From: Bacteroidales bacterium | GTDB taxonomy: Bacteria > Bacteroidota > Bacteroidia > Bacteroidales > UBA932 | DNA: 64,000 nt | Direction: 5' to 3' | Assembly (NCBI GenBank): GCA_017962375.1 | Contig: JAGCVJ010000010.1 | Span: 1-64,000 of the forward strand | Part shown: positions 8,686 to 17,429 of the stretch, piece by piece | Numbering within the stretch: the stretch's first letter is position 1 | Layout: the number at the start of each line of letters is the position of its first letter | The notes under the pieces: generated by a model | The model's database searches: none | What the model was told of the DNA's origin: nothing | Seen by the model: only the letters and a program-made list of their open reading frames with translations | Translations under genes and position numbers: made by a program

Positions 8686-10104
8686 ATGAAACAACTGGAA
8701 GAATTATTCAAGCAATATACTGGCAGGAAATGTTTGTCTTGCGAAGAATTGCCACAGAGCGGGAGCAACCGCAGATACTTCAGGCTCAAGGCGGAAGGGA
8801 TATCGCTGATAGGGGCGATGGGCACTTCTGTGGAGGAGAACAAGGCTTTTGTCTCTCTGGCCAACCATTTCAAGGATGTGGGGCTGAATGTGCCGGAGGT
8901 TTACACCGTGTCTTCAGACAAGGTTTATTATCTGCAGGAGGACCTGGGAACGGTTTCCCTGTTTGACGCAATTGCATCAGGAAGACAGAAAGGGTCTTAC
9001 AGTGCAAAGGAAGTGGCTCTGCTGAAGAAGACTATGGCACTTCTGCCTAAATTCCAGTTTGAGGGCGGAAGGGATATGGACTATTCAGTATGTTTCCCCC
9101 AGCCGGAGTTTGACGAGAGGAACATCTGGTTCGACTTCAACTACTTCAAGTATTGTTTCCTTAAGACCAGTGGTCTGGAGTTCAGCGAGATAAAGCTCCA
9201 TCAGGATATGGAGAAGATGTGCTCGGACCTTCTGGGAGTGATGAGGGGCAGCACTTTCATGTATCGCGATTTCCAGGCCAGGAACGTCATGCTCAAAGAC
9301 GGCAAGCCTTACTTCATAGACTTCCAGGGCGGAAGGAAAGGCCCGTTCTATTACGATATAGCATCGTTTGTATGGCAGGCCAGGGCCAACTATTCCGATG
9401 AATTGAAGGAGATACTGATTGGTGTTTACAAGAAGGAGCTCAAGAAGTACGTGATGGTTTCCGAGAAGGAATTCAACCACGACCTGAGGCTGTTTGTGCT
9501 GTTCCGCACACTGCAGGTTCTGGGAGCATACGGTTTCAGGGGATATTTTGAGAAGAAGCCTCATTTCCTGCAGAGCATTCCGTTCGCGATCGAGAACCTG
9601 AGGAAACTGATCAAGAAACCTTTTGTTGAATATCCTTATCTTCAGCAGGTCCTGACGGAACTGACCAAGATGCGCCAGCTCAAGGATTTGCGCAGGGATG
9701 TGACTCTGGAAGTGCACATATTCTCATTTGCATACAAGAAGGGCATCCCGATGGACGACAGCGGAAACGGCGGAGGATATGTCTTTGACTGCCGAGGTCT
9801 GGAGAATCCGGGCAAGTTCGAGAGGTACAAGACCTTCACCGGACTGGACGAGCCGGTTATCAAGTTCCTTGAGGACGAGGGAGGAATCAAGAAATACCTG
9901 GCAAATGTGTATGACATAGTGGACCCACACGTGAAGAGATTTGTGGAGAGGAAGTTCACGCATCTGCAGGTATGCTTCGGCTGCACCGGAGGCCAGCACC
10001 GCAGCGTTTACTGCGCAAGGCATCTGGCAGACCACATAGCAAAGAAATTCAACGTGAAGGTGAAGCTCACCCATCGCGAACTGGATATAGAAGAGGAAGT
10101 TTAG
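8686..10104 (+). CDS. AmgK-like sugar kinase fused to a RapZ C-terminal domain
   Basis: This 472-residue protein has two domains. Residues 1 to about 330 are an aminoglycoside-phosphotransferase-type kinase with a catalytic loop (MYRDFQARNVM, about residue 190) and a metal-binding motif (FIDFQGG). Residues from about 340 onward match the C-terminal domain of RapZ (SFAYKKGIP, FDCRGLENPG, then CTGGQHRSV near residue 431). AmgK phosphorylates MurNAc/GlcNAc at C1 in cell-wall recycling. The RapZ C-terminal domain senses glucosamine-6-phosphate in enterobacteria. The next gene is a MurU-like uridylyltransferase, 6 bp away, which supports the MurNAc-1-kinase reading. The fusion suggests that amino-sugar sensing is tied to the kinase; this is inference. 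The start at 8686 is chosen because it follows the promoter element at 8652. Confidence 0.8.
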   Translation: MKQLEELFKQYTGRKCLSCEELPQSGSNRRYFRLKAEGISLIGAMGTSVEENKAFVSLANHFKDVGLNVPEVYTVSSDKVYYLQEDLGTVSLFDAIASGRQKGSYSAKEVALLKKTMALLPKFQFEGGRDMDYSVCFPQPEFDERNIWFDFNYFKYCFLKTSGLEFSEIKLHQDMEKMCSDLLGVMRGSTFMYRDFQARNVMLKDGKPYFIDFQGGRKGPFYYDIASFVWQARANYSDELKEILIGVYKKELKKYVMVSEKEFNHDLRLFVLFRTLQVLGAYGFRGYFEKKPHFLQSIPFAIENLRKLIKKPFVEYPYLQQVLTELTKMRQLKDLRRDVTLEVHIFSFAYKKGIPMDDSGNGGGYVFDCRGLENPGKFERYKTFTGLDEPVIKFLEDEGGIKKYLANVYDIVDPHVKRFVERKFTHLQVCFGCTGGQHRSVYCARHLADHIAKKFNVKVKLTHRELDIEEEV

Positions 10105-10110
10105 TCCTGG

Positions 10111-10869
10111 ATGAAAGCCCTCATTTTTGCAGCGGGATTGGGAACAAGGCTCAGGCCACTGACTGACGACAGGCCGAAGGCTCTGGTGGAAGTCGGGGGG
10201 AGGAGTCTTCTGGAGTGGCAGCTTCTCACTCTGTCATCTTTCGGGTTCAAGGATATCGTGATAAATGTCCACCACTTCGGGCAGATGGTGGAAGACGCAG
10301 TGCGGGAATTCTTTGAGAAGAATCCGCATTGCGGGCTTAAGGTGCAGTTTTCCGAAGAGTTTGATTTGTTGAGAGATACCGGCGGAGGAATCCGCCACGC
10401 CTCGTCTTTGCTTTCAGACGGGGAGCCTTTCCTTGTGCATAACGTGGACATTCTTTCAGACCTTGACCTGAGGCGTTTTTACAATTCCTGCTGCAGGAAG
10501 ATGAAATCTTCAGACGTTATAGGATGCGTGGTTGTAAGCGGCCGCTACAGCGACCGCCGTCTGCTGTTCGATTCCGGAATGAGGCTCAGGGGCTGGGAGA
10601 ATATCAAGACTGGAGAGATAAAGCCTCCGTTCTTGGACACTGCCGGACTCCGTCCTTACGCTTTTGGCGGAATACACGTGCTTTCTCCTAAGGTACTGGA
10701 AGTTATGAAGAGCTGGGAAGAGAAATTCTCCATAGTGGACTTCTACATTTCCAATGCGGCGGACTGCCATTTCGAGGGGCGGTTCATCCGCTCTCTGAAA
10801 CTGATAGACGTGGGAAGACTGGAACATCTGCCGCTGGCGGAAGAATTTTTGAAAAATACAGACATCTGA
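10111..10869 (+). CDS. MurU-like sugar-1-phosphate nucleotidyltransferase
   Basis: This 252-residue protein opens with the nucleotidyltransferase signature (FAAGLGTRLRPLTDDRPKAL) and has HNVDILSDLD as the metal-binding Asp region. MurU converts MurNAc-1-phosphate and UTP into UDP-MurNAc, by-passing de novo synthesis. By sequence alone it could be another hexose-1-phosphate nucleotidyltransferase such as a HddC or mannose-1-phosphate type. Its place 6 bp after an AmgK-like kinase favours MurU. It is followed after one base by the ketoreductase of the lipid cluster, so all these genes are probably co-transcribed. Confidence 0.72.
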   Translation: MKALIFAAGLGTRLRPLTDDRPKALVEVGGRSLLEWQLLTLSSFGFKDIVINVHHFGQMVEDAVREFFEKNPHCGLKVQFSEEFDLLRDTGGGIRHASSLLSDGEPFLVHNVDILSDLDLRRFYNSCCRKMKSSDVIGCVVVSGRYSDRRLLFDSGMRLRGWENIKTGEIKPPFLDTAGLRPYAFGGIHVLSPKVLEVMKSWEEKFSIVDFYISNAADCHFEGRFIRSLKLIDVGRLEHLPLAEEFLKNTDI

Positions 10870-10870
10870 T

Positions 10871-11599
10871 ATGAAATACGCACTTGTTACAGGCGGGTCG
10901 AGAGGCATCGGCGCCGCCATAGCCAAAGAACTGGCAAGGAACGGATATCCGGTTTTGATAAACTTTGTGAGCAGAGAAGACGCGGCCCTGGAGGTGAAGA
11001 GAGAGATTGAGGCTGAAGGCGGAAAGGCCGAGCTTCTGAAGTTCAATGTGGCAGATCCAAAGGAGATAGACGCTGCTCTGGACGGCTGGATCGCATCTCA
11101 TCCGGAAGATTATATTGCAGTGCTTGTGAACAATGCCGGCATTCGTAGAGACGGGCTTTTGATGTGGATGGAGGACGCTGACTGGTACGATGTTATAAAC
11201 ATACACCTGAACGGTTTCTTCCACGTTACAAGAAAGCTCATAACTCCTATGGCCAAGAAGAAATGGGGCAGGGTGGTAAGCGTTGCATCCCTGTCCGGCA
11301 TAAAGGGAATGCCTGGGCAGACCAACTATTCCGCCGCCAAGGGCGGAATCATTGCCGCCACCAAGGCTCTGGCTCTGGAGGTTGCAAAGCGCAAGGTTAC
11401 GGTAAACGCCGTGGCTCCGGGATTCGTGGAGACCGATATGACCAAGGAGCTGGACCAGAACACCTTGCGTGAGACTATACCAGCCGGCAGATTCGGCACG
11501 GCTGAGGAGGTTGCAGACCTTGTGGCTTTCCTGTCTTCAGACAAGGCCGCCTACATCACCGGCCAGGTTATCGAGATAAACGGAGGATTGAACACATAG
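10871..11599 (+). CDS. fabG: 3-oxoacyl-ACP reductase (FabG family)
   Basis: This 242-residue short-chain dehydrogenase has TGGSRGIG at the N-terminus for NADPH binding, NNAG, the catalytic Ser region VSVASLSG, the YSAAK motif, and a family-typical ITGQVIEINGG C-terminus. It should reduce 3-ketoacyl-ACP to 3-hydroxyacyl-ACP in each elongation cycle. It begins the block of lipid-assembly genes and lies one base after the MurU-like gene. The context (dedicated ACP, ketosynthases, dehydratases, exporter) suggests a copy devoted to a special acyl product rather than the housekeeping fatty-acid enzyme. Confidence 0.85.
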   Translation: MKYALVTGGSRGIGAAIAKELARNGYPVLINFVSREDAALEVKREIEAEGGKAELLKFNVADPKEIDAALDGWIASHPEDYIAVLVNNAGIRRDGLLMWMEDADWYDVINIHLNGFFHVTRKLITPMAKKKWGRVVSVASLSGIKGMPGQTNYSAAKGGIIAATKALALEVAKRKVTVNAVAPGFVETDMTKELDQNTLRETIPAGRFGTAEEVADLVAFLSSDKAAYITGQVIEINGGLNT

Positions 11600-11620
11600 A
11601 ATCTTCGTCGCTGAAGCAAT

Positions 11621-12526
11621 ATGCCTGAATGGGGAGGTAAAACGGGTGGCGGAGATGCCAAGCAGGGAATGCTCATGCGTCTGATGAAGCATGTGAATAT
11701 CAGGGTGATATACTGCTTTCTCCCGTTTGTCGTGTGCGGATATCTGATATTCGCCCCCAAGAGAGCCTATGCAATCTATTCATATCTGAGAAGAAGGCAG
11801 GGATTCTCTTTCTTCAAGGCGGCCATAGGCACTTACCGCAACCATATTCTTTTCGGGAAGTTCCTGATGGACCGTTTCTATGTATTTGCCGGCCACAAAG
11901 ACCGTTACACGGTTGTCAATCTGGACGAGGACATGTTCTACAGGCATTTCAACACCCCAAATCCTCTGGTTCTTGTGGGTGCTCACGTAGGCAACTTTGA
12001 AATTTCTTCCTACCTGTGCGGAAAGCTGGAAAAGAAGCTCAATGTGCTCACATTTGCCGGAGAGACCGAGAAGATGAAGCAGATGCGTTCCGATGCAATG
12101 GAGGACAACAATATCGAGATGATAGGGGTGAGCCAGGATATGGAATACATTTTCAAGCTCAACGATGCTTTTTCCGCCAATGAAGCTGTGACTCTTACCG
12201 GAGACCGCGTGTTTACGGGAAGGAGACGCCAGAAGTTCAGCTTCCTGGGGAAAGAAGCCTGGTTCCCTACCGGAATATACAGCATAGCAGACCGTTACAA
12301 GGCAAGCATAGTTGTAATGTTTGTGCTTGGAACGGGCAAGAATTTCGAATACAAGGTATATGCGCAGCCGCTGGCTATAGATGATTCCATCAAGGGACGT
12401 GAAGCCAGGGCCAGGGCATACGGCCAGGCATACGTGGACATACTGGAAAAGATAGTGAAAGAGCACCCGCTCCAGTGGTTCAATTTCTACGATTTCTGGA
12501 AGATAGAAGACAATGAGAACAATTGA
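11621..12526 (+). CDS. LpxL/HtrB-like lysophospholipid acyltransferase
   Basis: This 301-residue protein has an N-terminal hydrophobic segment (VIYCFLPFVVCGYLIF) and the acyltransferase motif GAHVGNFE (the HX4E-type catalytic pair). The C-terminus (WFNFYDFW) is typical of Bacteroidota members of the lipid A lauroyl-acyltransferase superfamily. Such enzymes are common in aryl-polyene clusters, where they are thought to move the finished acyl chain from ACP onto a lipid or sugar acceptor at the inner membrane. Its 3' end overlaps the next gene by 14 bp, indicating translational coupling. Confidence 0.75.
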   Translation: MPEWGGKTGGGDAKQGMLMRLMKHVNIRVIYCFLPFVVCGYLIFAPKRAYAIYSYLRRRQGFSFFKAAIGTYRNHILFGKFLMDRFYVFAGHKDRYTVVNLDEDMFYRHFNTPNPLVLVGAHVGNFEISSYLCGKLEKKLNVLTFAGETEKMKQMRSDAMEDNNIEMIGVSQDMEYIFKLNDAFSANEAVTLTGDRVFTGRRRQKFSFLGKEAWFPTGIYSIADRYKASIVVMFVLGTGKNFEYKVYAQPLAIDDSIKGREARARAYGQAYVDILEKIVKEHPLQWFNFYDFWKIEDNENN

Positions 12527-12947
12527 CGACATAACAACTCTGGACATTCTTGCCATCCTGCCTCACCGAAGACCTTTTGTGCTGATAGACAGGCTGGAGT
12601 CATACGATGAATCCACCACTTCCGTAACCACATCCTATAGAATCCCGGAAGACGGCGTATTTGTTGAGGACAATATCTTCAAGGCCGAAGGCCTGATGGA
12701 GAACATTGCCCAGAGCTGCGCCGCCAGGATCGGCTTCTACGACTGGCTTCACGAACTGCCTGTAAAGCCCGGTGTAATAGGCTCGGTCAAAGGCCTGAGC
12801 ATATCTTCATTCCCAAAGATTGGAGAGAAAATCTTCACTCATATAACCCCTAAAGCCGAGGCGTTGGGAGTGCTTCTGGCCTCGGCCCAGGTCAAGACGG
12901 AAAGCGGAACTCTTGTTGCAGAATGTCAAATTAAGGTTGCTGTATAG
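12513..12947 (+). CDS. 3-hydroxyacyl-ACP dehydratase (FabZ/ApeP-like hotdog)
   Basis: This 144-residue hotdog-fold protein has ILPHRRPFVLIDRL near residue 15, containing the dehydratase-type His, and GLMENIAQSCA near residue 70, placing the expected acidic residue on the central helix. It should remove water from 3-hydroxyacyl-ACP to give the trans-2-enoyl chain. Since the cluster has no visible enoyl reductase, double bonds would remain and a conjugated polyene is the expected product. A second dehydratase domain occurs in the gene at 16320. Confidence 0.75.
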   Translation: MRTIDDITTLDILAILPHRRPFVLIDRLESYDESTTSVTTSYRIPEDGVFVEDNIFKAEGLMENIAQSCAARIGFYDWLHELPVKPGVIGSVKGLSISSFPKIGEKIFTHITPKAEALGVLLASAQVKTESGTLVAECQIKVAV

Positions 12948-13015
12948 GTGTTAGTCAGTTTTTTAAGGGCTAATTCAAAAAGTTTTGGTAAATTGCGCAC
13001 TTTAAAGAGAGAATT

Positions 13016-13264
13016 ATGGATACGCTGAAATTGAAAGCTCAGATCATAGACGCTCTGAACCTAGAAGAGCTTAATCCTGAAGATATTAACGATGAGGCTC
13101 CTTTGTTTGGCCCTGAAGGGCTGGGATTGGATTCCATTGACGCGCTGGAGCTGATAGTGCTTCTGGAGAAGAATTACGGCATAAAACTGTCTGATCCTGC
13201 AAAGGCAAAAGGCGTTTTTGCCAGTGTGGCCACAATGGCAAGTTTCATCGAAGAGAACAAATAG
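13016..13264 (+). CDS. acyl carrier protein
   Basis: This 82-residue acidic protein carries GLGLDSIDALELIVLLEK, in which the Ser of the DSI motif is the phosphopantetheine attachment site. It is the carrier for the growing chain in this cluster and is distinct from a housekeeping ACP by context. A 68-bp gap precedes it, the largest inside the lipid cluster, with an AAAGAGAG run just before the ATG. The ketosynthase follows 7 bp downstream. Confidence 0.9.
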   Translation: MDTLKLKAQIIDALNLEELNPEDINDEAPLFGPEGLGLDSIDALELIVLLEKNYGIKLSDPAKAKGVFASVATMASFIEENK

Positions 13265-13271
13265 CATTTGA

Positions 13272-14474
13272 ATGCAAAGGCCGATTGCCATAACAGGAGC
13301 CGGAATAATCTCTGCTTTGGGCATTGGCCTGGAGCAGACTCTGGGCAATCTTGTTGATGGAGTCTGCCCGATTGGCCCGATCCGTCATCTTCAGACCGGG
13401 CATTCCGGCCTTCCTTGCGGGGAGGTGGACCTGTCTGATTCCCAACTTTATGATTTGTGCCGAGAAGACAAGGAAAGGGTGATTCCACGCTCTTCCCTGC
13501 TGGGCATTGTTGCCGCAAGGCAGGCGGAAGAAGACGCCGGAGTGGTTCCCGGAACCAGGGTTGCCCTGATAAACGGAACCACGGTTGGCGGAATGGACAT
13601 TACGGAGAGGTATTTTAATCTTTTCGGAAATAATCCCGATTACAATTCCCTGATAAAGCTGCATCTGGACGGAGTTACTACTGACATCATAGCAGATGCC
13701 CTAAGCTGCAGCGTGGCCTATACAGACGTGATTTCCACGGCTTGCTCGGCTGCGGCCAACGCCATAGCCTTTGGGGCGGAACTGATTCTTTCAGGGAAAT
13801 ATGACGTTGTGATAGCCGGAGGCACGGAATGCCTTACGAAGTTCCATCTGAACGGGTTCAACAGCCTGATGATTCTGGACAGTAATCCTTGCCGCCCGTT
13901 CGACGCTTCCAGAAAAGGCCTGAACCTGGGCGAGGGTGCGGCATTCCTGGTTATGGAAAGCAAGGAACATGCTGAGATGAGAGGAGCCCGCATCCGGGCG
14001 CTGCTTTCAGGCTGGGGGAATGCCTGCGACGCCTATCACCAGACGGCCTCTTCTCCGGACGGAAGAGGAGCCATCTGTGCAATGCAGGCGGCTCTGGATA
14101 TGGCAGGACTCAAGCCGTCAGACATAAACTATGTGAACGCCCACGGCACGGGAACAGAAAACAACGACCTGTCTGAAGGAGTTGCGCTTATGACTCTGTT
14201 CGGGGACAAGATGCCGTATGTTGGCTCCACCAAATGCTTTACAGGGCACGCAACCAGCGCTGCGGGAGCTTTGGAAGCGGTAATATCCATACTTTGCCTC
14301 CAGAACAGATTTGTTCCGGCCAACCTGAGGTTTGAGACCAAGGATCCGGGGCTGAATTTCTGCCCTGTGACCGAAAACTTGATGGACGTGGAACTCAGGC
14401 ACGTGATGAGCAACTCGTTCGGTTTTGGAGGAAACGATTCATCATTGATTTTTTCATCTGCTTGCCCGATATGA
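13272..14474 (+). CDS. beta-ketoacyl-ACP synthase (FabF/ApeO-like)
   Basis: This 400-residue condensing enzyme has the full Cys-His-His set: STACSAAANAIA (Cys), NAHGTGTENND (first His) and CFTGHATSAAG (second His). The C-terminus NSFGFGGNDSSLIF is typical of KAS II. It should condense malonyl-ACP with the growing chain. The ATG of the following Cys-less ketosynthase overlaps its stop codon (ATGA), which is how ketosynthase/chain-length-factor pairs are commonly coupled. Confidence 0.88.
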   Translation: MQRPIAITGAGIISALGIGLEQTLGNLVDGVCPIGPIRHLQTGHSGLPCGEVDLSDSQLYDLCREDKERVIPRSSLLGIVAARQAEEDAGVVPGTRVALINGTTVGGMDITERYFNLFGNNPDYNSLIKLHLDGVTTDIIADALSCSVAYTDVISTACSAAANAIAFGAELILSGKYDVVIAGGTECLTKFHLNGFNSLMILDSNPCRPFDASRKGLNLGEGAAFLVMESKEHAEMRGARIRALLSGWGNACDAYHQTASSPDGRGAICAMQAALDMAGLKPSDINYVNAHGTGTENNDLSEGVALMTLFGDKMPYVGSTKCFTGHATSAAGALEAVISILCLQNRFVPANLRFETKDPGLNFCPVTENLMDVELRHVMSNSFGFGGNDSSLIFSSACPI

Positions 14475-15367
14475 AAAACAAGGCATACATAATAGCAGCC
14501 TCGGCCATTTCCGCCCAGGAGCCTTTCTCAAGGATGGAGGACTTTGCCGCCCTTCCTGCAGAAGGAGTGTTTGTGCCTTGCAAAGACCCTGATTTCAAGC
14601 AGTATATCAATCCTATGGCAGGGCGCAGGATGAGCGGCATTCTAAAGAGAAGCATAGCGGTATCAAAGCATGCTCTCTCGGAATGCGTAATTGCGTGCCC
14701 GGATGCAATTATCACGGGAACCGGCAACGGATGCGTTTCAGATACCGAGGCGTTTCTTTCAAAGATGGTGGAGGACGGAGAATCTATGCTCAATCCTTCA
14801 AAGTTCATCTGCTCAACGCCTAACACCATCGGTTCCCAGATTGCCATTTCCCTGGGCTGCAAAGGATTCAACTCCACTCACGTGAACGACAGGTTTGCAA
14901 TGGAGGGAGCCCTGCAGGACTGCCTGTTCCTGCTGCAGAAGGGAAGCGTCAAGAATGTTTTGCTCTGCACCGCAGACCAAATGACAGAAGGCCTGTACCG
15001 GATGCTCAACGTGGAAGGCCTGTGGAAGGGAATTCCGGTGTCTGAAGGAGCCTGCGCCTTTGTGCTGTCATCTTCCCCTGAAGGGGCTTTTGCTGTTGTA
15101 GAGGATATGGTTCAGACCCGTTCCAACCCCGAGTGGGAACTGGACAGGATGCTCTCGTCCAATGGCCTTAATCGCGATGACATAGACCTTACCATAACGC
15201 CTGAAGACTACAAGAAGTATTGCGGAGAATTTTTGAGCGCTTCCGCATTCGGGCTTTTATGCTGCTGCCAGACTCTGAAAAACAATGGTGCCGGGAGAAT
15301 CCTTCTTTCGGGAGAATCCTCCAGAGGCTATTCATATATTTTGCTATCCGGAATATGTACAAACTGA
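14471..15367 (+). CDS. ketosynthase-like protein lacking the active Cys (chain-length-factor-like)
   Basis: About 298 residues long, this protein resembles the N-terminal ketosynthase fold but is shorter than a full enzyme. Where the nucleophilic Cys is expected it reads GFNSTHVNDRFAMEGAL, so it cannot condense by itself. Such proteins pair with an active ketosynthase and set chain length, as in aryl-polyene and type II polyketide systems. The ATG at 14471 overlaps the previous stop; an in-frame TTG at 14462 is less likely. Its end overlaps the next gene by 13 bp. Confidence 0.7.
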   Translation: MKNKAYIIAASAISAQEPFSRMEDFAALPAEGVFVPCKDPDFKQYINPMAGRRMSGILKRSIAVSKHALSECVIACPDAIITGTGNGCVSDTEAFLSKMVEDGESMLNPSKFICSTPNTIGSQIAISLGCKGFNSTHVNDRFAMEGALQDCLFLLQKGSVKNVLLCTADQMTEGLYRMLNVEGLWKGIPVSEGACAFVLSSSPEGAFAVVEDMVQTRSNPEWELDRMLSSNGLNRDDIDLTITPEDYKKYCGEFLSASAFGLLCCCQTLKNNGAGRILLSGESSRGYSYILLSGICTN

Positions 15368-15711
15368 TATTGCTTTCTATAGTCCAGAGCGCGCTGCTCG
15401 TGTTCGGCCAGATGTTTCTCAAGTTCACTATGAACAAGATAGACAAGCTGGCCTTTACCTGGAAGTGCATCAAGCAGCTGTTCACAGACTGGAATTTCCT
15501 TCTGTGCGGCCTTTGCATGGGAGGAGCGTCGGTGCTGTGGTTTTACATACTCAAACACTATCCGTTCAGCGCCGCCTATCCTATGATCAGCTTCAGCTAC
15601 GTGCTCGGTCTGATAGTTGCAGGAGTTGTATTCCACGAGCACATTCCGTTTGTAAGATATGTGGGAGTGGCGCTGATAATAATTGGAGCAATACTCATAG
15701 TCCAGAAATAA
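15355..15711 (+). CDS. small multidrug-resistance/EamA-type membrane protein
   Basis: This 118-residue protein has four predicted hydrophobic segments (starting LILLSIVQSALLVFGQMFLK and ending VGVALIIIGAILIVQK) and the YPFSAAYPMISFSYVLG stretch typical of SMR/DMT half-transporters such as ArnE/F-like proteins. It may flip a lipid-linked intermediate across the inner membrane. Its ATG lies inside the end of the preceding gene, and the next gene begins one base after its stop. The precise substrate is unknown. Confidence 0.7.
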   Translation: MYKLILLSIVQSALLVFGQMFLKFTMNKIDKLAFTWKCIKQLFTDWNFLLCGLCMGGASVLWFYILKHYPFSAAYPMISFSYVLGLIVAGVVFHEHIPFVRYVGVALIIIGAILIVQK

Positions 15712-15712
15712 G

Positions 15713-16315
15713 ATGAAAACTCTCAGGTCATATCTGCTTTTGGCTGCAATCCTGCTGTTTGGGGCGCCTTCCTTTGCCCAGACAGCCCAGGAGAAGGCGG
15801 CGTTTGACAAGATTGTGACTGCCACTCGTTCAATTAAAAGCATGACATCTGACTTCACGGAGACCAAGCACCTGAAGATGCTCAGCGAAGACGTTGTTAC
15901 AGCAGGAAAGCTCTGGTACAAGTCTCCGTCCTGGATGAGATGGGAGTACGATAGCCGCAACTACGGAGTCCTCAACCCCAAGGGAGCCTATATGGTGAAG
16001 GACGGACAGAGGAACGGAGCCTTGTCAAGAGGCTTCGGCCAGACGGGCAAGATGGTAACTTCCCTTATGAGCGGCCTTTCACAGGACCTGAAAGACTATT
16101 CAGTATCCTATTCAAAATCAGGCAACTCGCTAACTGTTACCGCGGTTCCCGTATCGCCGAGAATGAAAGGCGTTGTGGACAGCGTAGTAATGATATTCGA
16201 CATTCCTTCTTCAACCATCAAGTCTTTTGAGATCCGCTCTTCTTCCGGTTTCACGCATATCGATTTCAATAACCTGAAGAAAGACGCCGAAGTGGATATG
16301 CAACTTTTCAACTGA
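15713..16315 (+). CDS. LolA-like outer-membrane lipoprotein carrier
   Basis: This 200-residue periplasmic protein has a signal peptide ending FGAPSFAQ. It then has the LolA pattern of a small beta-barrel (TSDFTETKHLKMLSEDVVTAGKL, then LWYKSPSWMRWEY). LolA binds acyl chains in a hydrophobic half-barrel and carries them through the periplasm. LolA-like genes are a recurrent part of aryl-polyene clusters, where they may carry the finished lipid between the MMPL exporter and the outer membrane. It is probably not the housekeeping LolA. Confidence 0.78.
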   Translation: MKTLRSYLLLAAILLFGAPSFAQTAQEKAAFDKIVTATRSIKSMTSDFTETKHLKMLSEDVVTAGKLWYKSPSWMRWEYDSRNYGVLNPKGAYMVKDGQRNGALSRGFGQTGKMVTSLMSGLSQDLKDYSVSYSKSGNSLTVTAVPVSPRMKGVVDSVVMIFDIPSSTIKSFEIRSSSGFTHIDFNNLKKDAEVDMQLFN

Positions 16316-16319
16316 CGCT

Positions 16320-17426
16320 ATGACACTGGACGGGCTATACTCAATAGAGAAGTTTTCATTCGACGGGAAGGTGATAGAATCCGTCCTTTCTCTGGACAGG
16401 GCCCACTGGCTGTTCAACGTGCATTTTCCGGGCAAGCCCATAGTTCCTGGAGCTGTTCTTTTGAGCATTGCCGCCGAGATTTGCGGCAAGGCCCTCGGAA
16501 AGAAAATGCGGGTTTCAAAGCTGTCCGACGCAAAGTTCAAGGCCGCAGTGGAGCCGGATTCGGCACAGAGGCTGGAAGTTTCCATAGCCCTGAGCGATGA
16601 AGACGGAAAAACCAAGGCCAAGATTTCATATTCCATTGTCCAGGCGGAAGAGAAGACCGCGGCCGCATCCTTGACGGCTCTGCTGGAAACAGTTCTCAGC
16701 GATACTTGTTTCGTGATACCTTTCTACAATAATCCCGATACTGTAAAAGAAGTTATAACTTCCGTTATGAATGCAGGTTATGCCGCAGTTGCGGTAAATG
16801 ACGGCTCAACCGACGGCAGGAGTCTGGACGAGGCTAGCGCTGCCGGCCCTTCGGCACTGGTTTCATACGAGAAGAACAAGGGAAAGGGCTATGCCATTAG
16901 GCAAGGCTTCAAGAAAGCCCTTGAGATGGGATTCAAGTATGCCGTGGTGTTTGACGCGGACGGCCAGCACACATTGTCCGGAGCACAGGCTATGATAGAC
17001 AAATCGCTGAGCCTTGAGGATAAAGAAAGGCAAAAGAGCATAATAGTGGGAAGCCGCAGCAAGAGGGGAGCGGATAGCGGCGGAAAGTTCGCCAACAATT
17101 TCTCCAATTTCTGGCTGACGGTCCAGACCGGAAGAAAGGTGGGCGACACCCAGAGCGGCCTCAGGCTCTATCCTCTTGAGAAGATTTGCAGAATAAATTT
17201 CCTGGGAAACCGATACGAGTTTGAAACAGAGGTTCTTGCAAGAATGGCGTGGAGGGGCTTCCGCCTTGTGGAAGTGCCGGTTGACGTTATATACCCAGAA
17301 GACAGGGTGACTCATTTCCGCAAGGGCGCAGACTTTACAAGGATTTCTTTCATGAATACTTTCCTTACTCTGGGAGCGGCTTTTTACGGTTACCCGAGAA
17401 TGCTTGTGGAAAAATTGAGGCGATAG
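16320..17426 (+). CDS. dehydratase-glycosyltransferase (GT2) fusion
   Basis: This 368-residue protein joins two enzymes. Residues 1 to about 118 form a FabA/FabZ-like hotdog domain (VHFPGKPIVPGAVLLSIAAEI, with the His and acidic residue in place). From about residue 128 a family 2 glycosyltransferase begins (FVIPFYNN, VNDGSTD) with a DADGQH metal-binding motif near residue 212 and IIVGSR. Dolichyl-phosphate-mannose-synthase-like GT2 enzymes move sugars from nucleotide donors to lipids. The frame is continuous through the join with no internal stop. In related clusters these functions are usually separate genes. The fusion suggests coupling of chain desaturation with glycosylation (inference). 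Confidence 0.78.
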   Translation: MTLDGLYSIEKFSFDGKVIESVLSLDRAHWLFNVHFPGKPIVPGAVLLSIAAEICGKALGKKMRVSKLSDAKFKAAVEPDSAQRLEVSIALSDEDGKTKAKISYSIVQAEEKTAAASLTALLETVLSDTCFVIPFYNNPDTVKEVITSVMNAGYAAVAVNDGSTDGRSLDEASAAGPSALVSYEKNKGKGYAIRQGFKKALEMGFKYAVVFDADGQHTLSGAQAMIDKSLSLEDKERQKSIIVGSRSKRGADSGGKFANNFSNFWLTVQTGRKVGDTQSGLRLYPLEKICRINFLGNRYEFETEVLARMAWRGFRLVEVPVDVIYPEDRVTHFRKGADFTRISFMNTFLTLGAAFYGYPRMLVEKLRR

Positions 17427-17429
17427 GGT

